Notes under the pieces: model-generated
What the model was told of the DNA's origin: nothing
The model's database searches: none
The model's input: the letters and a program-made list of their open reading frames with translations, nothing else
Assembly (NCBI RefSeq): GCF_014697195.1
Contig: NZ_JACJRJ010000054.1
Location: 1 to 37,022, forward strand
DNA: 37,022 nt
Direction: 5' to 3'
Source of the DNA: Cylindrospermum sp. FACHB-282
Lineage (GTDB): Bacteria > Cyanobacteriota > Cyanobacteriia > Cyanobacteriales > Nostocaceae
Part shown: positions 23,077 through 31,223 of the stretch, piece after piece
Layout of the letters: each line of letters opens with the position of its first letter
Numbering within the stretch: the first letter of the stretch is position 1
Translations under genes and position numbers: made by a program

Positions 23077-24042
23077 ATGAAAGTAGCAGTTACTGGAGCA
23101 ACAGGATTTGTGGGTAGTCGTTTGGTAGAACGACTCCACGGGGAAGGTAATAGAGTATTGGTGTTAACCCGAAACGCTGCCTTTGCTCAAAAGGTTTTTC
23201 CCTCTTCTTCCTTCCCCAATCTAGAAATAATTGCCTATACCCCTGGTGTATCGGGTTCTTGGCAAGATGCAATTGCTGGTTGTGATGGTGTAGTTAATTT
23301 GGCAGGAGAACCCATAGCTGAGGGACGCTGGACACCAGAACGCAAGCAAGCAATCCTCAATAGCCGCCAGCTAGGTACACAAAAAATAGTGGAAGCTATA
23401 GCTAAGGCTAGTCCCAAAACGGCAGTCGCTACAACCCTAGAAACCCCCGCAACGGGCTGCGTCCCTAGTGTGTTAGTCAATGCTTCGGCTATTGGCTACT
23501 ACGGCACCAGTGAAACTGCTACCTTTGATGAAATTAGCCCGAATGGTAAGGATTTTCTCGCCCAAGTCTGCCAAGCTTGGGAAGCAGAAGCGCAACTGGT
23601 GAAAGATGCTGGTGTGCGCTTGGTGATTCTGCGCTTTGGTATTGTTTTGGGCAATGGTGGTGCTTTGGAAAAAATGATTACTCCTTTCAAACTCTTTGCT
23701 GGTGGGCCTATTGGCAGTGGCCGCCAGTGGTTTTCGTGGATTCATTTAGATGATATGGTTAATCTGATTCTGGAAGCTTTAACTAAACCAGAAATGGCAG
23801 GGGTATATAATGCCACTGCCCCTAACCCCGTCCGGATGACAGAATTGAGTCAAACTATGGGAAAAGTGATGCATCGCCCGAGCTGGTTGCCTGTTCCGGC
23901 TGTAGCACTCGAAGTTCTTTTGGGAGATGGGGCAATAGTTGTCTTAGAAGGTCAACAAGTCCTTCCCAAGCGCACTTTAGAATCAGGCTTTAAATACCAA
24001 TATCCTAATTTGCCATCAGCTCTGACACAAATTATTCAATAA
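23077..24042 (+). CDS. TIGR01777 family SDR epimerase-like protein (SDR39U1/YfcH type)
   Basis: The 321-aa protein has the extended-SDR nucleotide motif GATGFVGS at 7-14, VNLAGEPIAEGRW (about 74-86), SAIGYYGTS (the YYG site of this family, near 139) and a C-terminal DUF1731-type segment (SWLPVPAVALEVLLGDGAIV). The family is predicted to be NAD(P)-dependent and related to nucleoside-sugar epimerases; its substrate is unknown and plant homologues act in plastid division. Residues about 114-130 (TAVATTLETPATG) look inserted compared with the usual ASPKP-VLVNASA junction and appear repeat-derived. Start supported by GGTGGAAA. Followed by a hairpin and convergent genes. Confidence 0.9.
   Translation: MKVAVTGATGFVGSRLVERLHGEGNRVLVLTRNAAFAQKVFPSSSFPNLEIIAYTPGVSGSWQDAIAGCDGVVNLAGEPIAEGRWTPERKQAILNSRQLGTQKIVEAIAKASPKTAVATTLETPATGCVPSVLVNASAIGYYGTSETATFDEISPNGKDFLAQVCQAWEAEAQLVKDAGVRLVILRFGIVLGNGGALEKMITPFKLFAGGPIGSGRQWFSWIHLDDMVNLILEALTKPEMAGVYNATAPNPVRMTELSQTMGKVMHRPSWLPVPAVALEVLLGDGAIVVLEGQQVLPKRTLESGFKYQYPNLPSALTQIIQ
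23416..23466 (+). repeat. Repeat-like in-frame insertion in the TIGR01777 gene
   Basis: The segment AACGGCAGTCGCTACAACC followed by GAAACCCCCGCAACGGGCTG resembles, from memory, a dispersed Nostoc repeat whose core is GGCAGT-GCTACAA and CCCGCAACGC. It encodes low-complexity residues absent at this position in most family members. Confidence 0.5.
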
Positions 24043-24051
24043 TGTTGAGTT

Positions 24052-24092
24052 GTCAGTTGTCAGTTTTTTGTTTTTTGCCACTGACGACTGAC
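24052..24092. terminator. Hairpin between convergent genes
   Basis: GTCAGTTGTCAGT (24052-24064) pairs with ACTGACGACTGAC (24080-24092) at 12 of 13 positions over a T-rich loop. It lies between convergent stops at 24042 and 24107 and also resembles a GTCAGTT heptamer repeat, so it may serve as a bidirectional terminator of repeat origin. Confidence 0.5.
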
Positions 24093-24106
24093 GGCGAAAC
24101 TAATTA

Positions 24107-24349
24107 CTAATCAGTGAGAAATTTTTTGGAAATCCAACTGGAAATGCCGCTGACAATGGCGCCTCCCATCAAGATACCTATGGCTGGGTTAAATAGAGGT
24201 TGCCAGAGTTGATGCCACAAATCCAAACCCAGGTTTATGCCGGCGGCATCACCAATAGCTGCGATCGCTAACCACCCAAAGCCCAACAGAACCAGGAATA
24301 CATCCGCAACTAAAATTAGGTTTAGCCAGTTTAACAATTTATCTTTCAT
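24107..24349 (-). CDS. Small membrane protein, 80 aa
   Basis: I do not recognise the family. Two hydrophobic segments (LILVADVFLVLLGFGWLAIA at about 11-32 and PAIGILMGGAIVSGISSWI at about 54-74) flank a loop with LDLWHQLWQPLFN, and both ends are basic (MKDKLLNW and KKFLTD). This gives a helical-hairpin topology with ends in the cytoplasm. The sequence has the look of a conserved cyanobacterial small membrane protein. It lies between a convergent epimerase-like gene and, on its own strand upstream, a TPR gene separated by heptamer repeats; operon membership is doubtful. Confidence 0.65.
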   Translation of the reverse strand: MKDKLLNWLNLILVADVFLVLLGFGWLAIAAIGDAAGINLGLDLWHQLWQPLFNPAIGILMGGAIVSGISSWISKKFLTD

Positions 24350-24420
24350 CTTGTGAACTTCTAGAGTAGGTCATCTGTAATAGGTAGTTGGGAAAAAGGT
24401 AATTAGGGAAGATAAAAAAC

Positions 24421-24462
24421 CATTACCCATTACCCATTACCTATTACCCATTACCCATTCCC
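24421..24462 (-). repeat. Heptamer STRR (CATTACC)6
   Basis: Six units of CATTACC (with one TATTACC and one CATTCCC) run from 24421 to 24462, the complement of the TAATGGG family seen at 352, 27875 and 36825. The repeat ends 2 nt before the 3' end of the TPR gene. Confidence 0.9.
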
Positions 24463-24464
24463 AA

Positions 24465-24893
24465 TTATTTTTCAAATAGCCAGGCTTTGACTTTTAGCAA
24501 ACTCTGCCAATCTGGTTTTCGGCTTAAACCATCTTCAATGCTGTTTTTAATTTCATCCTGCCATTCTTCGTTGACAAACATCAACTGTTGTGCAAAGTCG
24601 ATGTGTTGCCGCAAACCTTTTTGTCCTGTTTCCAGCATGGCTACGGCGAGGTTAACCCTGGCCTGTGGGTCTTGTGGGTTGATCTTGACTGCCTTTAGTG
24701 CAGCTTTATAAGCTAGGTTGGGCTTGTTGTCGAGTAGATACAACCACGCCAAACAAATCCAAGCCGAGCCGATTTTGGGAGCGCGATCGCAAACTTCTTT
24801 AAATACAGGGATTAAAGAATCTGCTGCTTCTCCGGCTTTATAGCGTTCTAATCCTGTATCAAACAGGGATTCAACTGTATTTGTATTAGTCAT
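24465..24893 (-). CDS. Short tetratricopeptide-repeat protein, 142 aa
   Basis: The cytosolic protein has about two and a half TPR units: SLFDTGLERYKAGEAADSLI (first helix pair), SAWICLAWLYLLDNKPNLAY followed by KAALKAVKINPQDPQARVNLA (a complete unit with the NP-D/Q-P loop). The C-terminal part (GLRQHIDFAQQLMFVNEEWQ) is helical and may cap the solenoid. No signal peptide or catalytic motif. Homologous small TPR proteins are usual in cyanobacteria, without assigned function. Its ends touch heptamer repeats on both sides: CATTACC units downstream and CATTAGT units upstream (about 24890-24933). Confidence 0.8.
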   Translation of the reverse strand: MTNTNTVESLFDTGLERYKAGEAADSLIPVFKEVCDRAPKIGSAWICLAWLYLLDNKPNLAYKAALKAVKINPQDPQARVNLAVAMLETGQKGLRQHIDFAQQLMFVNEEWQDEIKNSIEDGLSRKPDWQSLLKVKAWLFEK

Positions 24894-24933
24894 TAGTCAT
24901 TAGGCATTAGTTGTTAGTCATTAGTCATTAGGC
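24889..24933 (-). repeat. Heptamer STRR (CATTAGT-type)
   Basis: The run of CATTAGT and variant units (GCATTAG, TGTTAGT) overlaps the first codons of the TPR gene and its leader. It is related to the CTAATGA repeat at 8619-8653 (reverse complement TCATTAG). Confidence 0.75.
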
Positions 24934-24969
24934 AAATACAAATGACTAAGGACAAACCAAAATCTTACA

Positions 24970-25326
24970 CTATACGCCAAAAGACTTACCACAACCGCAG
25001 GTTTGAGAGGCGTTAGGATTAGTGAATTGGAAACCGCCGCCGATCATCGCATCGCTAAAATCGAGCATCAAACCATAGAGATACAACAGACTTTTGCGAT
25101 CGCTCACAATTTTGAAACCCTCATAGTCAAAAACTTCATCCTGAGGGGTGATCTTGCTGGTGTCTTCAAAGTCCATCATGTAAGACATCCCAGAGCAGCC
25201 GCCTTGACGTACTCCTACCCGTAAACAGAAATCTGTGCCTTGCTTGTCTCGGAGGGATTTTACCTGGCGCAATGCTGATTCGCTCAACTGAATTCCCCGT
25301 TGTTGAGGCTGAGTCGCTTGTGTCAT
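24970..25326 (-). CDS. A-type Fe-S carrier, IscA/SufA/HesB family
   Basis: The 118-aa protein has the complete A-type carrier signature: C44 in [11 protein letters not shown] and the C-terminal pair C110-x-C112 in QTCGCGKSF, the three cysteines that bind an Fe-S cluster or iron. It delivers clusters from the SufBCD scaffold to apoproteins in the cytosol. I start at ATG 25326 ([11 protein letters not shown]); a TTG four codons upstream sits too close to the AAGGAG ribosome-binding sequence. It is not linked to the suf operon, 15 kb away, and no SufR-type palindrome is evident upstream. Length and motifs are typical. Confidence 0.93.
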   Translation of the reverse strand: MTQATQPQQRGIQLSESALRQVKSLRDKQGTDFCLRVGVRQGGCSGMSYMMDFEDTSKITPQDEVFDYEGFKIVSDRKSLLYLYGLMLDFSDAMIGGGFQFTNPNASQTCGCGKSFGV

Positions 25327-25338
25327 CTGCTGTTTCAA

Positions 25339-25653
25339 CTCCTTAATTGGTCTGACTATATACCCTGTAGAGGCTTTTTAGTGTCCCTGGGTTACCCTTC
25401 AGTTTTTGGATCTATTCTAGCGACATTAGCGCCTCTAGATACCAAATTGTCAACACTCCGTTAAAAGCAGCTACAGATTTTTATCCTAGAATTGAGAGAT
25501 TCGGTGTGTTTAGAGATTCGGTGCTTTTGGAGTTTAAGCCTTGTAGCAGTCTGAGCAGCAACTACCCTTCAGGTGCAGCTAGGAAAATTTCATCCGAGGC
25601 TAGCCATTTCCCAAACTTTACTTCTAAATAGCTTTTTTTGATTAACTTACTCT
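25339..25653. other. Divergent intergenic region, carrier gene to acidic-protein gene
   Basis: Both promoters should lie in these 315 bp. A 17-bp direct duplication, AGAGATTCGGTGTGTTT (25495-25511) and AGAGATTCGGTGCTTTT (25512-25528), is the only internal repeat I see. No coding frame. Confidence 0.45.
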
Positions 25654-27297
25654 ATGACAAGTTTTAATCGCTCTACCAGTCGTCGGTTGAAAAAATTAAC
25701 CCAAATTCCTTCTGTTTGGGAGGGCGATCGCCGTCCGTTGTCACCAACGCCAAACCCACCCAGAGATTCTGAGTCTAAGGGGGAATGCATTCTGTGGGTG
25801 GATGGCTCTCAAGGTATTGTCCGTGGGATGGATGTAGTAGCCGCAGACCTTGGCCCAGAAGCAATTGTCCGCACCTTAATGCGAGCAATGGAGCATCCTC
25901 ACAGTCCAGCTAAACCCGCCAGACCCCAAAGAATTGTCGTGCGCGATCGCCAAATCCAATTTTATTTGCGCGGAGTGTTGCAAGATTTGGACATTGCCAT
26001 TGATTACGCACCAGAATTGCCTTTGATTGACGAACTGTTTCGTGGGTTTGCTGATATCCTCGATAGCCAAATCCCTGATTTACCCCCACAGTATGCACAA
26101 ATTCTGGAAGAGAAGGCATTTTCAATTTGGCAAGCAGCCCCTTGGAAATTTTTGGAAGAACAGCAAATACTGTCAATAGAGATCAATAAGTGGGATGTTG
26201 GTACACTCTATGCCTCCGTCATGGGAATGCTGGGGATGGAGTATGGGATTTTGTTCTACCGCTCAGAAGATTCTTTGAAGCGGTTTCGGGCAGCGGTTTT
26301 AAGCGATGACGAATCAACCCAAGGCTTAGAAGAAGCTTTCCTCAAGCAAGATTGCTTGTTTCTCACCTTTGAGCCAGAGGACGACACAGACGAAGATGAA
26401 GATGAAGATGATGAGGATGATTTAGCGGATCTGCCGCTATCAGAAATTCAACCCACCTTTGGTAATATTCACCCCTTAGAAGGACTGCGGTCTGTTTTGT
26501 ATGAGGAAGAGGCACTTGTAGTTTTTGTGGCTCTCGAAAGTCTCAGTCGCTTTATCCGCGATCACCGTCGCCAGTTGCAGGGGGAAATCTTCCCTCCCCT
26601 GAGTCGTCGCTACCGCATTTCTGTGCCAGAGTCAGAAGAAGCGACTAAATCGGTGAATGTTACTGTCTCTACTATGCCAGAGTTGGCAGCAGAATTAGAG
26701 GAAATGGCTGGCCTTGGTATCGAAGAGGACGATGAGTCTGGCGATCCAGTGTTCCGCTCATTGCGAGATGACTTGATACCAGAAGACTCTTTCCTTAGCC
26801 TGGGTGTGGTGTCTTGGGAGATGTTAGAGCACTTACGTCAGGGGGTTAATTACCATACAGTCGGCGAAATCAAACAAGTAGGTGACGGGTTGCCTGTGAT
26901 TTTAGTTCAAACTTCCCGCCCCAAAGCTAAAACTGTAATTGAAAATATTGAGGCTGCTGGTGGATTGCAAGCAATTTGCTTTAACCCAGGTGCTGATCCC
27001 TTTGATGGCGATCGCTATGACCTCGGGTTGTTACAAACCCAAAATGGTGACTTGTACCTTTTCGGTGAATTTTTAGATGACGACCCAATTCATGTAGAAG
27101 CTAGAAAAAAATGGAATCAGCGGTGTAAAAATACCCAGGGCTACTGCGGCTTGATCATTGCTAAGGGACTAACGGGAGCAACCCGTGGTAATCCCCAGTT
27201 GCGAGATATGATGGCTCTATTTGAAGCGCGAGCGCTTTCACCAAAAGATTTGGGTCTCGGTACTCTCCAGCTTATGCCCCAACTTCAATTTGAATGA
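25654..27297 (+). CDS. Large acidic conserved cyanobacterial-type protein, 547 aa
   Basis: I cannot name the function. The N-terminal half (GECILWVDGSQGIVRGMDVV, then ARPQRIVVRDRQIQFYLRGV, and DIAIDYAPELPLIDELFRGF) has the look of an RNase H-like or DUF6930-type domain found in cyanobacteria; the assignment is tentative. A strongly acidic linker follows (EPEDDTDEDEDEDDEDDLAD, about residues 242-261). The C-terminal part (PLEGLRSVLYEEEALVVFVA, then SLGVVSWEMLEHLRQGVNYH) carries another alpha/beta domain and ends LQLMPQLQFE. It is soluble with no signal peptide. A strong terminator follows. Confidence 0.75.
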   Translation: MTSFNRSTSRRLKKLTQIPSVWEGDRRPLSPTPNPPRDSESKGECILWVDGSQGIVRGMDVVAADLGPEAIVRTLMRAMEHPHSPAKPARPQRIVVRDRQIQFYLRGVLQDLDIAIDYAPELPLIDELFRGFADILDSQIPDLPPQYAQILEEKAFSIWQAAPWKFLEEQQILSIEINKWDVGTLYASVMGMLGMEYGILFYRSEDSLKRFRAAVLSDDESTQGLEEAFLKQDCLFLTFEPEDDTDEDEDEDDEDDLADLPLSEIQPTFGNIHPLEGLRSVLYEEEALVVFVALESLSRFIRDHRRQLQGEIFPPLSRRYRISVPESEEATKSVNVTVSTMPELAAELEEMAGLGIEEDDESGDPVFRSLRDDLIPEDSFLSLGVVSWEMLEHLRQGVNYHTVGEIKQVGDGLPVILVQTSRPKAKTVIENIEAAGGLQAICFNPGADPFDGDRYDLGLLQTQNGDLYLFGEFLDDDPIHVEARKKWNQRCKNTQGYCGLIIAKGLTGATRGNPQLRDMMALFEARALSPKDLGLGTLQLMPQLQFE

Positions 27298-27311
27298 TCA
27301 TCTATGCAACT

Positions 27312-27373
27312 ACCACAGATAAACCCAAAAATTATCCTAATCTCAGCTAATTAGCGTTTATCTGTGGTTTTTT
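27312..27373 (+). terminator. Strong Rho-independent terminator
   Basis: ACCACAGATAAAC (27312-27324) pairs perfectly with GTTTATCTGTGGT (27356-27368), followed by a T-run to 27373. The loop is long (31 nt). It ends the transcript of the 547-aa gene. Confidence 0.85.
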
Positions 27374-27596
27374 GCCATCCCGAACAGCCAGCACTCCCCA
27401 CCCTCCCTTGAGTAATCATTCACAAAATAATACAAAAGGTAATCTCTTTGTTGTTATTTTCCCCTGGATTGAAAAAACTGTAACTCACTCTTTTAAGAAT
27501 GAAATTCATTTTTAATTTATCGCCCAAAACCCTTACGTGGAAAGGATTTCAAAAATTGTAGTGATTTTTCTCTTCCCAGAGTGATAGAAGAGGGTT

Positions 27597-27677
27597 ATGC
27601 TACTTGGAAATATAATAACAATTCTCAGCTTGATTTTAGGTGTTGTTGTATATGTTCTCTATACAGGTGTTTGGTGA
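27597..27677 (+). CDS. Possible 26-aa hydrophobic membrane peptide
   Basis: ATG 27597 to TGA 27675-27677 encodes MLLGNIITILSLILGVVVYV followed by LYTGVW, a single membrane helix. A purine-rich AAGAGGG lies just upstream. Short one-helix peptides in cyanobacteria include photosystem and cytochrome b6f subunits and type I toxins; it does not match any photosystem subunit I remember. It ends 17 nt before the RHH gene, so the two may be co-transcribed. Confidence 0.3.
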   Translation: MLLGNIITILSLILGVVVYVLYTGVW

Positions 27678-27694
27678 ACTTGGGCAAAACAGAA

Positions 27695-27865
27695 ATGACA
27701 AATAAAAAATGGGCCGTTAAACGTATAACTGTTAACCTAGCAACCCAGGAAGCAGAAAAACTGGAAAAATATTGCCAGCAGACAGGTAGACCTGCTACCG
27801 ATGTGATTCGGGAACTGATTAGAGGATTACCCTTCTCTGAGGATACTAAGGATGTAAGTAGGTAG
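27695..27865 (+). CDS. Ribbon-helix-helix (CopG-like) protein, 56 aa
   Basis: I start at ATG 27695, since the upstream part of the frame (from 27581) overlaps a separate small peptide and lacks protein character. The protein reads KRITVNLATQEAEKLEKYCQ followed by QTGRPATDVIRELIRGLPF: a strand, then two helices with the G-x-P/S-x-T/S-x-V-I-R turn, a clear RHH DNA-binding unit. It likely binds DNA as a dimer. No toxin gene follows; the next gene is zds, 171 bp on, with heptamer repeats in between. It resembles the RHH protein at 103-255 in fold only. Confidence 0.7.
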   Translation: MTNKKWAVKRITVNLATQEAEKLEKYCQQTGRPATDVIRELIRGLPFSEDTKDVSR

Positions 27866-27874
27866 TCACAGGAC

Positions 27875-27909
27875 TGGGTAATGGGTAATGGGTAATGGGT
27901 AATGGGTAA
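27875..27909 (+). repeat. Heptamer STRR (TGGGTAA)5
   Basis: Five perfect TGGGTAA units (27875-27909), followed by a second heptamer-like series based on CAATCCC/TAATCCC up to about 27962. It lies 8 nt after the RHH gene, within the leader region of zds. Confidence 0.9.
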
Positions 27910-28036
27910 TCCTTCTAATCCCCAATCCCAATCCCTGATACCCAATCCCTAATCCCTAATCCTTTTCACGTAAGAGGGGCAAATTTTGACACCAACCCAG
28001 TTACAATTTGTAAAGAAACTGAAAAGGAACGAGGGA

Positions 28037-29476
28037 ATGCGTGTTGCAATCGTAGGTGCGGGACTGGCGGGGCTAGCAACCGCTGTAGATTTAGCAGATG
28101 CTGGTTGTGAAGTCCAGATTTTTGAGTCTCGTCCGTTTGTTGGTGGTAAAGTTGGCAGCTGGGTTGATGGCGATGGCAATCATGTTGAAATGGGGTTGCA
28201 CGTATTTTTTGGCTGCTACTACGAGTTATTTGACTTGATGGAAAAAGTAGGGGCGTTATCTCACTTACGCCTCAAAGAACATAGCCACACTTTTATCAAT
28301 AAAGGTGGGCGTATTGGTGCTCTGGATTTTCGCTTCTTTACAGGTGCGCCTTTCAATGGATTAAAGGCATTTTTCACGACTTCCCAACTTTCGTTGCTGG
28401 ATAAATTGCAAAATGCGATCGCACTCGGAACTAGTCCCATAGTTCAAGGTTTAGTAGACTTTGACGGCGCGATGAAAACCATCCGCAAGTTAGATAAAAT
28501 CAGCTTTTCTGACTGGTTCCGCAGTCACGGCGGCAGTGAAGGCAGCATCAAACGCTTATGGAACCCCATCGCCTACGCCCTCGGCTTTATCGATTGTGAC
28601 AATATTTCCGCTCGTTGTATGTTGACAATTTTCCAGTTTTTTGCAGTCAGAACTGAAGCTTCAATTCTGCGAATGCTGGAAGGTTCCCCCCACGAATACT
28701 TACACAAGCCAATTCTGGAATATTTAGAAGCTAGAGGCACTAAAATATACACCCGTCGCCAAGTGCGGGAAATTCAATTTGCTGAGTCAGACGCACAAAC
28801 TCGCGTCACTGGCATATTAGTGGCTCAAGGCGATACAGAAGAAATTATTACCGCAGATGCTTATGTTTGCGCCTGCGATGTGCCAGGAATTCAGCGCGTA
28901 TTACCCCCAGAGTGGCGCAAGTGGTCAGAGTTTGACAACATTTACAAACTGGATGCTGTACCAGTCGCTACAGTGCAGCTACGGTTTGATGGTTGGGTGA
29001 CAGAACTCGAAGATGAGGAAAAGCGGAAACAGTTAAATCATGCGGCGGGGCTAGATAATTTGTTGTATACTGCCGATGCTGACTTTTCTTGCTTTGCTGA
29101 TTTGGCTTTGACTAGCCCTAGTGATTATTATCGTCCAGGGGAGGGATCGCTGTTACAACTGGTGCTAACACCGGGAGATCCGTTTATTAAGCAAAGTAAC
29201 GAAGCGATCGCGCAACACGTCCTCAATCAAGTTCATGAACTGTTCCCCTCTTCCCGTGAGTTAAACATGACTTGGTACAGTGTTGTCAAGCTTGCTCAGT
29301 CTCTCTACCGGGAAGCACCAGGGATGGATGCCTATCGTCCTAACCAAAAGACGCCTGTGAATAATTTCTTCTTGGCAGGGAGTTATACTCAACAAGATTA
29401 CATCGACAGCATGGAAGGGGCAACCATTTCTGGAAGACAGGCTGCGAAGGTGATTTTGGAGAGCGTGAAGAAATAA
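28037..29476 (+). CDS. zds: Zeta-carotene desaturase (plant-type, Zds/CrtQ)
   Basis: The 479-aa flavoprotein begins [20 protein letters not shown], a Rossmann FAD motif (GxGxxG at residues 7-12), followed by [20 protein letters not shown], typical of the CrtP/CrtQ desaturases. Further family features are [33 protein letters not shown] and the C-terminal [25 protein letters not shown] segment. It converts 9,9'-di-cis-zeta-carotene to prolycopene on the membrane. I chose ATG 28037 (preceded by GGAACGAGGG) over an upstream TTG that would add a 17-residue basic extension. It forms a likely operon with the SRPBCC gene 28 bp downstream. Confidence 0.95.
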   Translation: MRVAIVGAGLAGLATAVDLADAGCEVQIFESRPFVGGKVGSWVDGDGNHVEMGLHVFFGCYYELFDLMEKVGALSHLRLKEHSHTFINKGGRIGALDFRFFTGAPFNGLKAFFTTSQLSLLDKLQNAIALGTSPIVQGLVDFDGAMKTIRKLDKISFSDWFRSHGGSEGSIKRLWNPIAYALGFIDCDNISARCMLTIFQFFAVRTEASILRMLEGSPHEYLHKPILEYLEARGTKIYTRRQVREIQFAESDAQTRVTGILVAQGDTEEIITADAYVCACDVPGIQRVLPPEWRKWSEFDNIYKLDAVPVATVQLRFDGWVTELEDEEKRKQLNHAAGLDNLLYTADADFSCFADLALTSPSDYYRPGEGSLLQLVLTPGDPFIKQSNEAIAQHVLNQVHELFPSSRELNMTWYSVVKLAQSLYREAPGMDAYRPNQKTPVNNFFLAGSYTQQDYIDSMEGATISGRQAAKVILESVKK

Positions 29477-29504
29477 GAAACTAACCGCGAAGGAAGAAGC
29501 CAGA

Positions 29505-29948
29505 ATGTCAGATTTGCTAGAGCATAGTGTGCAGGTGGAAGTGGAAGCGCCCATAGATTTAGTATGGAGTCTATGGTCTGACTTGGAGCAAATGCCTAAG
29601 TGGATGAAATGGATTGAGTCGGTGAAGATTTTGCCGGATGATCCAGATATATCTCTTTGGAAGTTGAGTAGTAGCGGTTGGGATTTTACTTGGAAATCAC
29701 GGATGCTCAAGGTTATCCCTAACCAAATTATCCAATGGGAATCGGTTGACGGTTTGCCAAATCAAGGCGCAATTCGCTTTTACGATCGCCAAGCTAGTAG
29801 TATTGTGAAAATGACTGTTTCCTATGCTATCCCAGGAATTCTTGGCAAAATCATGGATAATTTGTTTTTGGGAAAGGTGGTGGAGTCCACCATCCAAGCA
29901 GATTTGGAGCGGTTTAAGGTATACGCTTTGAATGTCAAAGCTAATTGA
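29505..29948 (+). CDS. SRPBCC (START-like, cyclase/dehydrase) family protein
   Basis: The 147-aa protein shows the SRPBCC/polyketide-cyclase plan: strand SVQVEVEAPIDLVWSLWSDL, helix QMPKWMKWIESV, then antiparallel strands (WDFTWKSRMLKVIPN, GAIRFYDRQASSIVKMTVSY) and a long C-terminal helix. The fold makes a hydrophobic pocket for lipids or isoprenoid-like ligands. It lies 28 nt downstream of zds on the same strand, a linkage I recall in other Nostocales, which hints at a role in handling carotenoid intermediates; that is inference. A WxDLxxMPxWMKW motif is clear; no signal peptide. Confidence 0.87.
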   Translation: MSDLLEHSVQVEVEAPIDLVWSLWSDLEQMPKWMKWIESVKILPDDPDISLWKLSSSGWDFTWKSRMLKVIPNQIIQWESVDGLPNQGAIRFYDRQASSIVKMTVSYAIPGILGKIMDNLFLGKVVESTIQADLERFKVYALNVKAN

Positions 29949-30259
29949 TATAGATAGCAAATATCAGGCAGTAAGAAACAAGGTGTAAAAGTTTCTTGCT
30001 GTCTGATGAGAAAATCTGAATTTGCTAAGGATTGTGATTTAAATAAAATGATGCAATATAAGCTCTTGTGGGGTGGGCGTCTCGCCCGCCCGGAACAGGC
30101 GAGACGCCTGTTCTACAGCTCATAATGCACAAATTTAGCCTTGTCACGCCACTATGCTGCGTTACAAACTGTTGGCTGTGGAAGCGCATCACCCGTAGCT
30201 TCATAAGCAATAATTAGAGAGTCTAAGGCTTCACGCTGTCGCTAACACACCCTACGAAA
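29949..30259. repeat. Intergenic region with GC-rich inverted repeat
   Basis: GGCGTCTCGCC (30076-30086) pairs perfectly with GGCGAGACGCC (30098-30108) over 11 nt (CGCCCGGAACA). The GGGTGGGCGTCTCGCCCGCC run is a familiar cyanobacterial dispersed repeat. The remainder, including a TAGGGTGTGTTAGCG-type repeat (complement near 30241), has no coding frame. Confidence 0.7.
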
Positions 30260-30592
30260 CTATTCCACTAGAAAAATAGAGTAAGATTTTATGTCATGAA
30301 AACTAATTATAGTAGGTGGTCTCACCGCATTCGGATTATCTGAAGGGGGATTAATTTCTGTTAATAATATAAATGAAACAACCTCACCTATATCATTAAC
30401 TTCATGAACTTTTCCCTTAAAACTAACTCCAGGGTTATTTCCTAAAAATTTATCAGGTATTCCTCGAGACACGAGAGGCATGATCTCAGGAAACACTATT
30501 TCTCCTGCGATAATTTCACCAACCTGGAAATTATAATTTTTCACTAGGTTCTCTGTATCATTAAACGTCTGGAATTTCTGGTGTTGAACCAT
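30260..30592 (-). CDS. Hypothetical protein, 110 aa
   Basis: Not recognised. The protein is soluble, beta-rich and Pro/Gly-containing: an N-terminal helix-poor start (MVQHQKFQTFNDTENLVKNY), then strands around QVGEIIAGEIVFPEIMPLVS, NPGVSFKGKVHEVNDIGEVV and SFILLTEINPPSDNPNAVRP. It ends IKSYSIFLVE. No signal peptide and no catalytic motif. It is AT-rich like its surroundings and stands alone between repeat-rich spacers, which raises the chance that it is a lineage-specific gene. The frame is intact. Confidence 0.55.
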   Translation of the reverse strand: MVQHQKFQTFNDTENLVKNYNFQVGEIIAGEIVFPEIMPLVSRGIPDKFLGNNPGVSFKGKVHEVNDIGEVVSFILLTEINPPSDNPNAVRPPTIISFHDIKSYSIFLVE

Positions 30593-31223
30593 GATAAATT
30601 CTCCAAATAATTTTGCAGGTGTGCTGTAGCTATTTTATTAAGCGCGATCGCTAATTTTGTACTTCAGATGCACAATAGTGAATAAACATACAAATTTTCT
30701 AGCTACAAAAAAAACTGTAATAACACGTAAATATACAAAAACAAAAAGATCCCCGACTTCTTCAAGAAGTCGGGGATCTGAGTCTCTCGATGAAAAGCAA
30801 ATCAAATTAGGATTGCTATATTTCAACCTAAAATAACCTGCGATTAACCTTTAAGTGAAAAAACCTTAACCTTTCTTGAGAAAATATCGAAAGTCAACAC
30901 CTGAAAATGGGTTCAAAAGTCTGACCTATTATTCTCTCTCCAGAGAAAAGTTTAAGGTTAATAGTAGGCATATCATCAGCTACAGCCAACAACATATTTG
31001 GGTTTTACAGAAAATAATGATGATTGTTAAATTATTCTAAAAAACAATAAAAAATCAAATTAGACATGATAGATAAAACCGTAGTAGAAGTTACACTTAA
31101 ATGCTCAATAAGTTATTCAAGACTTTACTACATACTGTTGAGTGTTTAGATTTTCGTGTCAAGTTCATTCTTTTCAAGACCAAAATAGCCACAAAGTTTA
31201 GCAAATCAACAAACAGGAAAATT
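30593..31223. other. Leader region of the lipoxygenase gene with a MITE-like hairpin
   Basis: No gene is seen in 631 bp apart from an unlikely 41-codon extension of the lipoxygenase frame (from ATG 31101). The hairpin element (30747-30820) is listed separately. The rest is very AT-rich; I cannot place the promoter. Confidence 0.4.
30747..30820. mobile_element. MITE-like hairpin element, partial second copy
   Basis: AGATCCCCGACTTCTT (30747-30762) pairs perfectly with AAGAAGTCGGGGATCT (30764-30779) around a single C. The right end TAGGATTGCTATA (30808-30820) matches the terminal repeat of the element at 22863-22965 with one change. I could not find the matching left end, so this copy is degenerate or truncated. 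Confidence 0.7.

Noticed and set aside
31101-31223. Upstream start of the lipoxygenase at ATG 31101
   Set aside because: The added 41 residues have non-coding character and the ATG lacks an RBS, while ATG 31224 has AGGAAA at good spacing. It cannot be fully excluded.
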